Assembly: GCA_947165435.1 (NCBI GenBank) | Contig: CAMVAI010000013.1 | Coordinates: 1-51,112, forward strand | Direction of reading: 5' to 3' | Length of the DNA stretch: 51,112 nt | Origin: an uncultured Prevotella sp. | GTDB lineage: Bacteria; Bacteroidota; Bacteroidia; Bacteroidales; Bacteroidaceae | In this document: positions 15,797 to 24,392 of the stretch, piece after piece | Position numbering within the stretch: position 1 is the stretch's first letter | How the letters are laid out: the number at the start of each line of letters is the position of its first letter | Translations under genes and position numbers: made by a program | The notes under the pieces: model-generated | Databases searched by the model: none | What the model saw: the letters and a program-made list of their open reading frames with translations, nothing else | What the model was told of the DNA's origin: nothing

Positions 15797-15843
15797 GAAA
15801 AAGACCGTCAGACTGAAAAGAACTAATTAGGCACTCATTATGA
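15797..15843 (+). repeat. Gene-junction repeat, copy 2
   Basis: Matches 2561-2607. Both encode a closing KTV(K/R)LKRTN-stop and then an ATG ten nt later. Here the ATG at 15840 opens the next gene. Confidence 0.55.
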
Positions 15844-16748
15844 AGCGAACCATCAGCATCGTACTGCTCGCCCTCATTGCCATAGTTGCAAATGCACAGC
15901 AGCGGTTTACTGTCAGGGATAGTCTTACGCAAGAGCCTATAGCATTTACGAGTGTATGGTTTGGGAATGAGACAGGAGGATATACCAATGAATCTGGAAC
16001 GATAGAGATGCCTGAAGGAACAGAACGGATAAGACTGTCGCATATCTGCTATGAGGCGAAAAATATATCTGTTACCGACATCAGTGGACATACGGTGTTA
16101 CTTGTCCCCAAGAGTATTCCTCTCGCAGAAGTCTGCGTTAGTGCGAAATCTCCTAAGCGAACGAAGCTCACGACGATGGGTCGGGTAAAAGAGAAGACGC
16201 AGACATGCCATAGGGGAGCCAATGGATTTGAAATGGCTCTGTTCATTCCTTATGACAGCACATGGTCGTCAGCTCCTTACATACATTCTATCTTGGCAAG
16301 TCTCGACTATTCCACTCATTGGCTGACATTCACAACCATCAAAAAACCGATTTACGCAACTCTTCGCTTAGACCTGCGCAAGCCTGATGCCCTAACTGGT
16401 ACACCAAGAGATGAATCCGTCATCAATGGTGGAATTATCATTCAGTCCGATCAAAGAGTCGGCAAGGATGGTATAAAACTTGCCAATCCCATACCATTCC
16501 CTAAGACGGGTGTATTCGTCGTGGTGGAATGGATAACAACAGCGGCTGTTTCTCGGTCGCAAGACCTTGTGCCAGCCCTTAACATGACTTTGAACGCAAA
16601 GGAGAGCCAGACATGGAACAAAAAGACTTTCCGAGGCATGGGGTGGATGCGGGAAGAAGACGAACCCGCATATAAAAACGAAGGGGCACAGGTCTTTTAT
16701 AAAGGCAGGACACCATCTGCCAAACTCGGTTTGAAAATATCAAAATAA
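15840..16748 (+). CDS. Secreted protein with carboxypeptidase regulatory-like domain
   Basis: A 302-residue protein. A signal peptide (ISIVLLALIAIVANAQ) is followed by a regulatory-like beta-sandwich at about residues 20-100 (DSLTQEPIAFTSVWFGN, and IRLSHICYEAKNISV). The C-terminal 200 residues are unassigned; they contain no catalytic signature I recognise. It has the same overall plan as the gene at 14712, so the two are probably paralogous envelope proteins. The repeat at 15797 shows that its 5' junction exists elsewhere as a remnant. Confidence 0.75.
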   Translation: MKRTISIVLLALIAIVANAQQRFTVRDSLTQEPIAFTSVWFGNETGGYTNESGTIEMPEGTERIRLSHICYEAKNISVTDISGHTVLLVPKSIPLAEVCVSAKSPKRTKLTTMGRVKEKTQTCHRGANGFEMALFIPYDSTWSSAPYIHSILASLDYSTHWLTFTTIKKPIYATLRLDLRKPDALTGTPRDESVINGGIIIQSDQRVGKDGIKLANPIPFPKTGVFVVVEWITTAAVSRSQDLVPALNMTLNAKESQTWNKKTFRGMGWMREEDEPAYKNEGAQVFYKGRTPSAKLGLKISK

Positions 16749-16771
16749 GAAGTATTCCAGTTCCTTTTTAT

Positions 16772-16779
16772 TATCTTTG
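16772..16779 (+). promoter_or_regulatory. Promoter of sigma/anti-sigma/TonB receptor operon
   Basis: TATCTTTG, start predicted near 16785, leaving a 120-nt leader before the sigma gene. Confidence 0.6.
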
Positions 16780-16907
16780 CACCACGATATCGCGTTTGAC
16801 CAAAGAAAAATGAAAAAAGTTGGCGTTTCCATAAAAAAACGATGGGGCTGAAGTGTCTTATATATAGAAGTGTCCTAAAACGGGGTGCAAGGATCTGAAA
16901 GACTGAT

Positions 16908-17453
16908 ATGCTTGATAAGAGAACACTTGAAAATTGCGATTCAGCGAGTGCCAACCAAGCTTGCTTGGAGTTGGCCGAGCGAAAGCAATTTATCGAACAG
17001 CTTTTCCGCCGGAACTACAGCGAGATGATTCATCTGGCCAGAGTCTTGTTGGCTTGTGACGGCGAAGCCGAGGATGTAGTGCAGGACATCTTTCTGCGTG
17101 TTGCCAACAGTGACATTCCGCCCAAGAACGATTCCTATCTCTTTACTGCCGTGCGCAATGCATGCCTGAACAGAATAAGGCAAATGCAACTGCACGAACG
17201 GGTGAAGAACCTATTGCCTATAGAAGACGATTCCGACCTGCAGCCCATTGACAGACAATTGGAGCAGCTGGAAGATATCTCGGTCTTCGTGGAGGAGCAA
17301 CTGGAGGAACCACACCGCAGCATCTACCGTCTCCGTTTCGACGAAGACCTGACAATCGCAGAGATTGCCCGTCGGCTGGGTCTGAATCCGAATACCACCT
17401 ACAAGTATCTCGCCCAAAGCATCCAGAAAATCAGGAATCACTTCAAACATTAA
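16908..17453 (+). CDS. FecI-like ECF sigma factor
   Basis: A 181-residue sigma-70 protein. Region 2: CDGEAEDVVQDIFLRVANSD and YLFTAVRNACLNRIRQMQL. Region 4: LEEPHRSIYRLRFDEDLTIA and RRLGLNPNTTYKYLAQSIQ. It is followed after 13 nt by a DUF4974 membrane protein and then a TonB-dependent receptor, the standard order for cell-surface signalling (receptor occupancy releases the sigma factor through the anti-sigma). The target is probably this operon itself. Confidence 0.92.
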   Translation: MLDKRTLENCDSASANQACLELAERKQFIEQLFRRNYSEMIHLARVLLACDGEAEDVVQDIFLRVANSDIPPKNDSYLFTAVRNACLNRIRQMQLHERVKNLLPIEDDSDLQPIDRQLEQLEDISVFVEEQLEEPHRSIYRLRFDEDLTIAEIARRLGLNPNTTYKYLAQSIQKIRNHFKH

Positions 17454-17466
17454 AAGACTTATTGCA

Positions 17467-18111
17467 ATGGAAACGACAAGTGAAAACATCCGCCAGTTAC
17501 TGGAAATGCTCGACAACCCCGATGCATACACCGAGCAGGAAATCCAGGACATCATCAATCGTGACGAAGATACCCGCGAGACCTACCGCCTGATGGTAGC
17601 AGCCAAGCGCAGCAGTCGCCAGCGTCAGGCAGACAAACCTATCGATGTGGATGCTGCATGGCAGAAACTTAATCAAAAAGTCCATCCCAAACAGCATAGT
17701 TTTGGCTGGATGAAGATAGCTGCCTCTTTCGTCGGAATCATGCTTGTGTCAGGTATTGCCTTTGCTGCCATTTGGAGCCTCACCCCCGGCCCCTCTCCAA
17801 AGGAGAGGGGAGTAGATACTTCTTCCGCAGAGAATATCGACAGCAAAGGTAATCACTCCCCTCTCCCTGGGAGAGGGGCTGGGGGTGAGGCTTCCACCGT
17901 CATCTACGACAACATCCCACTGGAAAAGATGCTGTCGGAGATATCCGCCCATTACGATGCCAAGGTCACGTTTGTCAATGACGAAGCCCGTGGACTCCGT
18001 TTCCGCTTTGTGTGGAACCCGCAGAAGGGCATCGGTCAAGTGGTCAGCGACCTCAACCAGTTCGAGCGTCTTACAGTCACACTGAAGGACGATGTCATCA
18101 CCGTAGAATAG
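17467..18111 (+). CDS. DUF4974 (FecR-type) anti-sigma factor carrying an in-frame repeat insertion
   Basis: A 214-residue inner-membrane protein: cytosolic sigma-binding N-terminus (about residues 1-75), one transmembrane helix (MKIAASFVGIMLVSGIAFAA, residues 79-98), and a periplasmic DUF4974 domain (about 147-214; LEKMLSEISAHYDAKVTFVN), the domain usually following FecR and contacting the receptor. The classical FecR core is missing. Directly after the helix the protein carries SLTPGPSPKERG and HSPLPGRGAGGE, which are the in-frame translation of an inverted pair of palindromic repeats (17776-17892). The reading frame stays open, and both flanking domains look intact. Confidence 0.85.
   Translation: METTSENIRQLLEMLDNPDAYTEQEIQDIINRDEDTRETYRLMVAAKRSSRQRQADKPIDVDAAWQKLNQKVHPKQHSFGWMKIAASFVGIMLVSGIAFAAIWSLTPGPSPKERGVDTSSAENIDSKGNHSPLPGRGAGGEASTVIYDNIPLEKMLSEISAHYDAKVTFVNDEARGLRFRFVWNPQKGIGQVVSDLNQFERLTVTLKDDVITVE
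17776..17892. repeat. Inverted pair of GC-rich palindromic repeats inside the anti-sigma gene
   Basis: 17776-17814 and 17855-17892 are near-perfect reverse complements of one another (first begins AGCCTCACCCCC, second ends GGGGGTGAGGCT), 40 nt apart. Each is itself palindromic (CCCCTCTCC ... GGAGAGGGG). The same family occurs at 31118-31359, 23979-24273 and 41227-41278. Confidence 0.9.
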
Positions 18112-18120
18112 TCAGCCGCC

Positions 18121-20709
18121 ATGAACAGATATCTGACTCTCATTATTGCCCTGCTGCTGACTGTCAGCACACAAGCGCAAAGGCTACGGGTAGGCGAGCA
18201 AAGCTCGGGAATGAAACGTATCTCATGCGAATACAACAACGTATCCCTCTCTGATGCGTTGAGGCAACTCGCAGAGCAACAGACGGGCTACACCATCTAC
18301 TTTCTCTACAACGAACTGGAGGACTTCCGTATCACCACTAATGTCAAGAACAAACACCTGCCTGAAGCCATTCAGCAGATGATAGGCTTCTATCCCATCA
18401 GCGTCACTACGAGTACCGATGAGGACGGACGTAAGATTTTCGTGGAGTGTACCCACAAGACCGACCGCCGCCTGACAGGCACCATCATCGACGAGCAAGG
18501 CCAGCCCATTGCATACGCCAACGTGGCAATCCTCAACCCTGCCGACTCCACGCTGCTTAGCGGTGGTGTCAGCAACGAGAGCGGCTATTTCGCCATCCCC
18601 TACGAAAGGCCACGGGTAGGCGACGGCACGTCGGGAATGCAAGACAAAGTTCTCGCCCGCATTTCCTACGTCGGTTACAAGACCTTCTACAAGATTTGCA
18701 GCCAGCCAGAAGTGGGAACAATCCGCTTGCAGCCAGAGACCATCAGGCTGAACGGCGTGCAGGTAAAAGGTGAGCGTATCGTATCCAGCACTGAGAACGG
18801 CCACCTCGTCTATAACATGCCCATGCTGCTGCAGCTCTACCCTGCCGACAATGCCTACGACGCACTCGTCAGCATTCCTGGTGTGAGCGAGATGGGCGGC
18901 ACCGTCATGTTCTCTGGTCAGGCCGTGACGCTTATCATCAACGGCAAGCCCACCACGTTGAGTGCCGACAAAGTGGTGGAGCGGCTACGCCAGATGCCCG
19001 CCGCCATGCTGGCCAAGGCCGAAGTGATGCCGTCGGCTCCTGCGAAATATCATGTGCGGGGCATGGCCATCAACATCGTCACCAAGGACTTCGCAGGAAC
19101 CAACCAACTTTCCGGCCAGCTGATGGGCGGCTGGCGGCAGCATAAATACGGCACGGGCTATGCGGGCGGCAGCGTCATCTATAATCACGGCAAACTGGGC
19201 ATCGACGCTTCGTACAGGTTTACTCATGGCACGGGCTACGGTCAGGTGGAGCATGAGGCCAACCATCCGCTTAACGGCCAGCGCGTGCCGTACAACGACA
19301 AGACCCGCAACCGCAGCGACGGCACCGACCACAACTACCGTCTCGGCCTCGACTACACCATCAGCGACAACCACCAGCTGAGTTTAGCCTATACGGGACA
19401 GTGGAATAGCACCCGCTCGACCAACACCACGACGGGCACAGCGCAGTCCACACAAAACTCACGCCAGCATACCTATCTGCACAATGTGGATGCCAGTTAT
19501 TCTGCCCCCTTCGGCCTGCAGCTTGGTGTGTCTTACACCAACTATCAGGAGCCGCGCACGCAGCGTCTTGAAGGAAAACTGAATGACATCAGCCGCGATC
19601 TCGATGTTGACAGTCGCCAGAAGGTGAGTAAATGGCTCTTCACTGCCGACCAGACCCATGCGCTGCCAAAGGGCTGGGAACTGAACTACGGCGGCAAGGC
19701 GCAGTTCACCACCAACAACAGCTATCAGACCACCCTCGATACCAGCGGCATGCCCCTGCCCGACGCTACCTCACACGTGGACTATGACGAGCGTATCCTG
19801 AACGCCTACGTCGGAATGAGCAAGCAAATAGGCCAGTCGCTGAGCCTTGAAGCATCCGTAACGGCTGAGCAATATCACGCCACCAAGTGGAACGAGTGGC
19901 GTATCTATCCGCAGTTCAATGCGATGTGGAATATTAACGAAAAGAATATGCTCAACCTCTCCTTCAGTAGCGAGGCCGTTTATCCCAGCTACTGGAGTAC
20001 CATGAGCAGCATCTACTATGCCTCGGCCTACAGCGAGATATGGGGCAACCCCGACCTGAAGCCCATGTCGAAATACGACATCAACCTGATGTGGCAGCTC
20101 AATCGCAAATACACCTTCACCGCATTTGCCATGCTGGAACCCGACTACTTCGTGCAGATGGCCTATCAGCCCACAGACCGCATGGCCGTCATCATGAAGG
20201 AGACCAACTTCGACTACTCCAACTACTTCGGACTGCAAGCCTCAATGCAGTTCCGCGTCGGCAGTTGGCTCAACGGCAACATCATGGCCACCGCTCTCTA
20301 CCGCCACGACAAGACCCAATTCTTCGACCTGCCCATCGACCGCACCCGTCTCTCAGGTATCCTCGGCGGCATGGCTGTGGTCAAGTTCTCTCAGCGGCAC
20401 AACATCCAGTTCATCCTCAATCCCTTCTTCCAGACGAAGGCCATCCAGGGCGTCTATGACATCGACCCCTTCCTGCAACTCAATGCTACGCTCCGCTACA
20501 CCTCGAAGAACGGCAAGTGGAGCCTCGTGGCCAAGGGCGAGAATATCCTGAACTCCCGCATCAGCACTCGTTCCACGATAGCCAATCAGGACTACGCCAT
20601 GCGCGTCTGGAGGCCCTACACTAACTACTCCCTTACCGCCGTTTACCGCATCGGCAACTTCAAGGAGAAGCAGAAGAAACAGGTGGACACCTCGCGAATG
20701 GGATATTAG
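18121..20709 (+). CDS. TonB-dependent receptor with STN and carboxypeptidase-regulatory domains
   Basis: An 862-residue outer-membrane receptor. Signal peptide (LTLIIALLLTVSTQAQ); STN signalling domain about residues 33-103 (NNVSLSDALRQLAEQQTGYT); carboxypeptidase-regulatory-like domain about 117-205 (LTGTIIDEQGQPIAYANVAI); plug region about 220-320 (NAYDALVSIPGVSEMGG); then a barrel of the 'outer membrane beta-barrel family' type, ending in RIGNFKEKQKKQV. With the upstream sigma and DUF4974 genes it forms a trans-envelope signalling and uptake unit. No SusD partner follows, so it is not a standard glycan SusCD pair. Substrate unknown. Confidence 0.88.
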   Translation: MNRYLTLIIALLLTVSTQAQRLRVGEQSSGMKRISCEYNNVSLSDALRQLAEQQTGYTIYFLYNELEDFRITTNVKNKHLPEAIQQMIGFYPISVTTSTDEDGRKIFVECTHKTDRRLTGTIIDEQGQPIAYANVAILNPADSTLLSGGVSNESGYFAIPYERPRVGDGTSGMQDKVLARISYVGYKTFYKICSQPEVGTIRLQPETIRLNGVQVKGERIVSSTENGHLVYNMPMLLQLYPADNAYDALVSIPGVSEMGGTVMFSGQAVTLIINGKPTTLSADKVVERLRQMPAAMLAKAEVMPSAPAKYHVRGMAINIVTKDFAGTNQLSGQLMGGWRQHKYGTGYAGGSVIYNHGKLGIDASYRFTHGTGYGQVEHEANHPLNGQRVPYNDKTRNRSDGTDHNYRLGLDYTISDNHQLSLAYTGQWNSTRSTNTTTGTAQSTQNSRQHTYLHNVDASYSAPFGLQLGVSYTNYQEPRTQRLEGKLNDISRDLDVDSRQKVSKWLFTADQTHALPKGWELNYGGKAQFTTNNSYQTTLDTSGMPLPDATSHVDYDERILNAYVGMSKQIGQSLSLEASVTAEQYHATKWNEWRIYPQFNAMWNINEKNMLNLSFSSEAVYPSYWSTMSSIYYASAYSEIWGNPDLKPMSKYDINLMWQLNRKYTFTAFAMLEPDYFVQMAYQPTDRMAVIMKETNFDYSNYFGLQASMQFRVGSWLNGNIMATALYRHDKTQFFDLPIDRTRLSGILGGMAVVKFSQRHNIQFILNPFFQTKAIQGVYDIDPFLQLNATLRYTSKNGKWSLVAKGENILNSRISTRSTIANQDYAMRVWRPYTNYSLTAVYRIGNFKEKQKKQVDTSRMGY

Positions 20710-20717
20710 AACCCGAC

Positions 20718-20745
20718 AATAAAAACACGCTCTCGTTTTTTTATT
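20718..20745 (+). terminator. Terminator after the TonB receptor gene
   Basis: AATAAAAACACG pairs with CGTTTTTTTATT (one mismatch) around the loop CTCT, with a T-rich 3' arm. Confidence 0.6.
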
Positions 20746-20807
20746 CCTTAGCCATAATAAAATATAAAAGATGAGGGCGATGTTACTGTAACTCGGGAAA
20801 AACTCGT

Positions 20808-20815
20808 ACCTTTGT
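20808..20815 (+). promoter_or_regulatory. Promoter of the beta-barrel gene
   Basis: TACCTTTG, start predicted near 20821, with the ATG at 20843. Confidence 0.55.
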
Positions 20816-20842
20816 GAATGTGAATTCATAAATCAGCGCAAC

Positions 20843-21658
20843 ATGGACGATAACTTTGCCATATTCTTTTTCTTCATAGTCTGTGCATTACAAGCGAATG
20901 CGCAGACGGAGCAGAACGACAAAGGGAAATTGTCGGGGGATGATGCTGTCTTACCAACTATGGAATTTGACAATCATCTGATGACGGACTCGGCAAATCT
21001 CTTCATAGGTACTATGAGTCCGAAATATCAGTTGATGCCCACGGATAGGAAATTGCCAAATACAGGACGTATAGTACAATATGCGCCAATGGGTGGAAAG
21101 TCCTTTAACCTATGGCGTGGAGGCGTACTTGGCGTCAATACTGCAACAGCGCAGATGCCTGGACTGATGGATTTTCAGACAGGCTCACTCACGCTTCATC
21201 AGGATTTCGGAAGGCTGCATCTAACAGCATCTGCGACAGCAAACAAGTATTGGATGCCTATGCAGAGCCAACTCATCACACAGTATGGCTTTGGCGGCAC
21301 TATAGGCTATGATGTCAGCAGGACTGTCTCACTCCATGCCTTCGGCTATTATTATGCAAGCAATCCCATAGTCGCACCTGCTTTCAGTCCATACGTGAAC
21401 ACCACTACTTATGGCGTCTATGCCGACATCCGCTTCAACGACCGTTTCGGCTCGAATTTCGGTGTCCGACGCTATGTGAATCCCATGTCTGGCCGCTGGA
21501 CTACAGAACCTATCGTCACGCCCTATTTCCGCATCGGCAAGCGGATGAAACTAGAACTGCCTATCGGCAATCTGCTGAAAACTGCCATTTGGGGCGACCG
21601 AGATAATCCCCTCCGTTTCCAGCCCAGACCCATGCCAACACCGCAACCAAGGAAATAA
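20843..21658 (+). CDS. Secreted/outer-membrane beta-rich protein
   Basis: A 271-residue protein with a signal sequence (FAIFFFFIVCALQANAQ). From residue 70 on, short strands with aromatic girdles recur (LHLTASATANKYWMP, QYGFGGTIGYDVSRTVSLHA, GVYADIRFNDRFGSNFGVR), consistent with an outer-membrane barrel. The tail is Pro-rich (RFQPRPMPTPQPRK). No family name is certain. It has its own promoter and is not part of the receptor operon. Confidence 0.72.
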   Translation: MDDNFAIFFFFIVCALQANAQTEQNDKGKLSGDDAVLPTMEFDNHLMTDSANLFIGTMSPKYQLMPTDRKLPNTGRIVQYAPMGGKSFNLWRGGVLGVNTATAQMPGLMDFQTGSLTLHQDFGRLHLTASATANKYWMPMQSQLITQYGFGGTIGYDVSRTVSLHAFGYYYASNPIVAPAFSPYVNTTTYGVYADIRFNDRFGSNFGVRRYVNPMSGRWTTEPIVTPYFRIGKRMKLELPIGNLLKTAIWGDRDNPLRFQPRPMPTPQPRK

Positions 21659-21673
21659 TAGCATTAAGACAGA

Positions 21674-21817
21674 ATGATGAACTTAACGAAAAACGGGGCT
21701 TTGATGGTAGTTCTTATCGTGTTGTCTTTATCGTCATTCGCTAAAGCTCAGACTTCCGCAGTCAAACTTACAGCTCGAAAAAAAAAAATTTTGGTTCTGC
21801 GTCAATTTAGGTGGTAA
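21674..21817 (+). pseudogene. Truncated secreted-protein gene cut by the repeat/IS stack
   Basis: The start encodes a full signal peptide (LMVVLIVLSLSSFAKAQTS) that closely resembles that of the barrel protein at 14085 at the DNA level (GCTAAAGCTCAGACTTC versus GCGAAAGCTCAGACTTC). The frame then runs into the mobile element and stops in its terminal repeat at 21815. No continuation is recognisable after 24424. It is probably a paralogous barrel gene lost to insertion. Confidence 0.65.
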
Positions 21818-21998
21818 TTCCAGATTTCTTCGTACCTTTGCGCCATGCAGATGGGCGTTTTTCCTTCTTTGATGTCACATACAAAGATACGAAAAAATAC
21901 GCACATCTGCAACTTTATTTCGTTAACTAATGCATTCACTATCAGATAGATAGTTAAATATTGTAACAAATATTTACCACCTAAATTGACGCAGAACC
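21793..21998. mobile_element. MITE derived from the ISL3-type IS
   Basis: 206 bp, bounded by inverted GGTTCTGCGTCAATTTAGG-type ends. The body is the 5' end of the IS (compare 23668-23849). The far end is joined to the transposase 3' end at CTGGA, a pentamer present at both source positions. Both promoter motifs of the IS 5' region are retained at the same 49-nt spacing. Confidence 0.85.
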
Positions 21999-22016
21999 AT
22001 TTTTTTCGGTTCTGCA

Positions 22017-23729
22017 TCAATTTGGGTGGTAATTCCATCCCCATTTCAACCCGCTGTACAGCATCTTGGCTCTTAGCACCTCTGGTTTGGCTCTGTTGAA
22101 CATACTCCTCTTGATGGCCTTGGCTTTGTTGACGGTTCCCTCCAGCAATCCATTGTTAAACGAGGTCTGACATGCCAGTTCCACCGCTTTGCGGTCTTTT
22201 CTGATGTACTCTGCGAATCCCCTGATTTCCTTCAGCGGGCAGGCTCCGGCCTCGTTGAGCCATTCGTCCATAGTTGGCGCATCGTCCTCGTCGTGCAGCA
22301 TCTTGCGGAAGTTTATGCAGGTCAGTATGACCTGCTCCACCTCCGGGTGTGTCTCATGCAGCTTCAGCAGTTTTTTCGAAGTAGTCTCTCCCGTGACGAT
22401 GTACTTCCATATCGTACTTTCCCTGACACTGATGGTCTTCTTCTGCTCACCGAGTGCCTTGTTGTGGATGCGTACCTCCTCGCGCAGCACCTTGTAGCGC
22501 TCCGAGAGCGACCTCATACATCTGTGTACGATACTTGACGGCACTTTTCCCTCCAGCCTTTTCACGACAGTCGAGGGGGTGATGCAGCCTGCGTTGATAA
22601 TTCTTGCCATATCCCTTGCCGCCTTCATGGCCAGCTTCTGTTCTGTGCTGAGGACTTTTGATGTATCCATGTTCAATGCCTTGTAGACCTTCTGCGACTT
22701 GATGCCTAACAGCCTTGCCGTCTCGGCTATGGTCTTCCCCTCATCCTTTAGCCGGCGCACCTCGTAATACGTCTTCACCCTGTCACGGTGTTTGGCATCG
22801 CCCATCTCACAGATGTCGCCCAGGATATATCTGTATGCCTCGTCCTCCGACGGATAGGGATAGGCCGTATTCTGCTTTCTCTGCCCCAGCAGGGCCTTGA
22901 TGGGCTCCACGGCATCTCTCTTCAGTGCCTGCATCAGGTGGAAGCGGTCGGATATCTGCATGATCAGCTCCGAGGCTGCGCTGATGACGGAGGCATAGCT
23001 CTGGCTGCCGTCGCGGGTGACGACCTTTATCTCGGGATGTGACTTCAGCCAGTCGGTGATCTCCTGGCCGTAGCGGGAGTCGAAGACGGCAAGCACCTCG
23101 CGGGTGTAGTGGTCCACGATGACGCACATGTACTTGTGCCCCTTCCATTTGGCGAAGTCGTCCAGTCCCACGAATCCGCTGGTGCGCACCTCGGGATTCA
23201 CCCTGCCCAGCAACCGCAGTACACGGATGCAGGCTGAGGCGCTTATCTGGATATGCTGTATGGCCAGCGTCTCGGAGGCCTTGCGGGCAGTCTGACACAG
23301 AGCCTCATGGCGGATGCGCTCCTCAACCTCATGGGTATGGCGCCCATAAGGATGCGTCATCGCTAGAGGCTCGGCAAAGAACTTCTTCCCGCAGTCTTTG
23401 TTCGTGCATACCATGTGGCGCGTCTTCAGTATCAGCGTAGTGTGATGGCCAAGCCACTCCGTACATTGTATCTTGCGCAGACGGTAGCTGTGTACTGTCG
23501 ACGTAGGCTTCCCGCAACACGGACATACGACACGCTTGCCGGTTGTATGTGCATAAAGGGTTTGACACTCGCCGTTCAGGGGAGACTCCTCTGACGGATC
23601 CAGCACGATGTGCCATGAACGGCATTTTTCAATCACGACTGATTTTATCTGGCCGATTACTTGCGTAAGTCCAGATTTCTTCGTACCTTTGCGCCATGCA
23701 GATGGGCGCTTTTTCTGATTTGAAGTCAC
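22017..23729 (-). CDS. ISL3-family transposase
   Basis: About 570 residues. An N-terminal zinc-binding domain (CPCCGKPTSTVHSY ... CTNKDCGKKF) is followed by an HTH region and the DDE nuclease: FVGLDDFAKWKGHKYMCVIV holds the first Asp, VTRDGSQSYASVI the second, and NNGLLEGTVNKAKAIKRSMF the Glu with its ISL3 signature. The tail ends in WGWNYHPN, encoded within the terminal repeat. No ATG exists near the start. A TTG at 23735 falls inside the predicted -7 element (23740-23733), so the GTG at 23729, almost leaderless, is preferred. Confidence 0.9.
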   Translation of the reverse strand: MTSNQKKRPSAWRKGTKKSGLTQVIGQIKSVVIEKCRSWHIVLDPSEESPLNGECQTLYAHTTGKRVVCPCCGKPTSTVHSYRLRKIQCTEWLGHHTTLILKTRHMVCTNKDCGKKFFAEPLAMTHPYGRHTHEVEERIRHEALCQTARKASETLAIQHIQISASACIRVLRLLGRVNPEVRTSGFVGLDDFAKWKGHKYMCVIVDHYTREVLAVFDSRYGQEITDWLKSHPEIKVVTRDGSQSYASVISAASELIMQISDRFHLMQALKRDAVEPIKALLGQRKQNTAYPYPSEDEAYRYILGDICEMGDAKHRDRVKTYYEVRRLKDEGKTIAETARLLGIKSQKVYKALNMDTSKVLSTEQKLAMKAARDMARIINAGCITPSTVVKRLEGKVPSSIVHRCMRSLSERYKVLREEVRIHNKALGEQKKTISVRESTIWKYIVTGETTSKKLLKLHETHPEVEQVILTCINFRKMLHDEDDAPTMDEWLNEAGACPLKEIRGFAEYIRKDRKAVELACQTSFNNGLLEGTVNKAKAIKRSMFNRAKPEVLRAKMLYSGLKWGWNYHPN

Positions 23730-23740
23730 ATACAAAGATA
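23684..23740. promoter_or_regulatory. Convergent promoter pair in the IS 5' end
   Basis: Minus strand TATCTTTG (23740-23733) drives the transposase from about 23727. Plus strand TACCTTTG (23684-23691), in an almost mirrored context, starts near 23697 and runs the other way. The two transcripts would overlap by about 30 nt over the transposase start. Confidence 0.5.
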
Positions 23741-23856
23741 CGAAAAAATACGCACATCTGCAACTTTATTATGTTAACTAATGCATTCACTATCAGATAG
23801 ATAGTTAAATATTGTAACAAATATTCACCACCTAAATTGACGCAGAACCTTTTTTT

Positions 23857-24392
23857 CACAAAATTTGCTGCCACTCTGCCACCAGCCTTCCGAAACCACT
23901 GTGTTTCAGACACATGCCGGTGGTGGCAGTAAGGTGGGAGGTGGCAGCAAAGCCCCCAACAGCCCAACCAGCCCAGTCAGCCCCACCCCCAACCCCTCCC
24001 CGATAGGGAGGGGAGCGGCTGCGCACAGTAAGTGCGCTGCCAGGCAGGGAAACGCCGTTTTCTACGCTGGAAAACAGCGTTTTCTCCGCAAGAAAACGCT
24101 GTTTTCACTGTGGTGAACAGTTTTGGTGAGTCATTTGATGTCACTACCAATCCTGCCGTCACCTCCCTGTGCGCAGCCGCTCCCCTCCCTATCGGGGAGG
24201 GGTTGGGGGTGGGGCTCGTCTCCCCTGTGCGCAGCTGCCCCCCTCCCTTTCGGGGAGGGGTTGGGGGTGGGGCTGGCTGGGCTGGGCCTTGCTGCCACCT
24301 CCCACCTTGCTGCCACCACCGCTATATACCTGAACCACAATGGCTTCGGAAGGCTGGTGGCAGAGTGGCAGCAAATTTTGTGAAAAAAAATT
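23857..24392. repeat. GC-rich arms and palindromic repeats of the composite element
   Basis: Arms 23857-23957 and 24285-24382 are inverted copies starting CACAAAATTTGCTGCC. Between them are three copies of a palindromic repeat: 23979-24027, its exact reverse complement at 24168-24216, and 24225-24273. A hairpin at 24070-24106 lies in the middle. No gene is credible in 23850-24540. Confidence 0.8.
24070..24106. repeat. Perfect 16-bp hairpin
   Basis: GAAAACAGCGTTTTCT at 24070-24085 pairs perfectly with AGAAAACGCTGTTTTC at 24091-24106 around CCGCA. A third, partial copy (GAAACGCCGTTTTCT) precedes it at about 24049. Confidence 0.85.

Larger units (their letters stand above)
22008..23849 (-). mobile_element. 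Complete ISL3-type insertion sequence
   Basis: 1,842 bp with imperfect inverted ends (GGTTCTGCATCAATTTGGG at the left; the right end reads the same with CGTC and TTAGG). It is flanked by an 8-bp direct duplication TTTTTTTC (22000-22007 and 23850-23857), the duplication length known for ISL3. One transposase gene, apparently intact. Confidence 0.9.
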
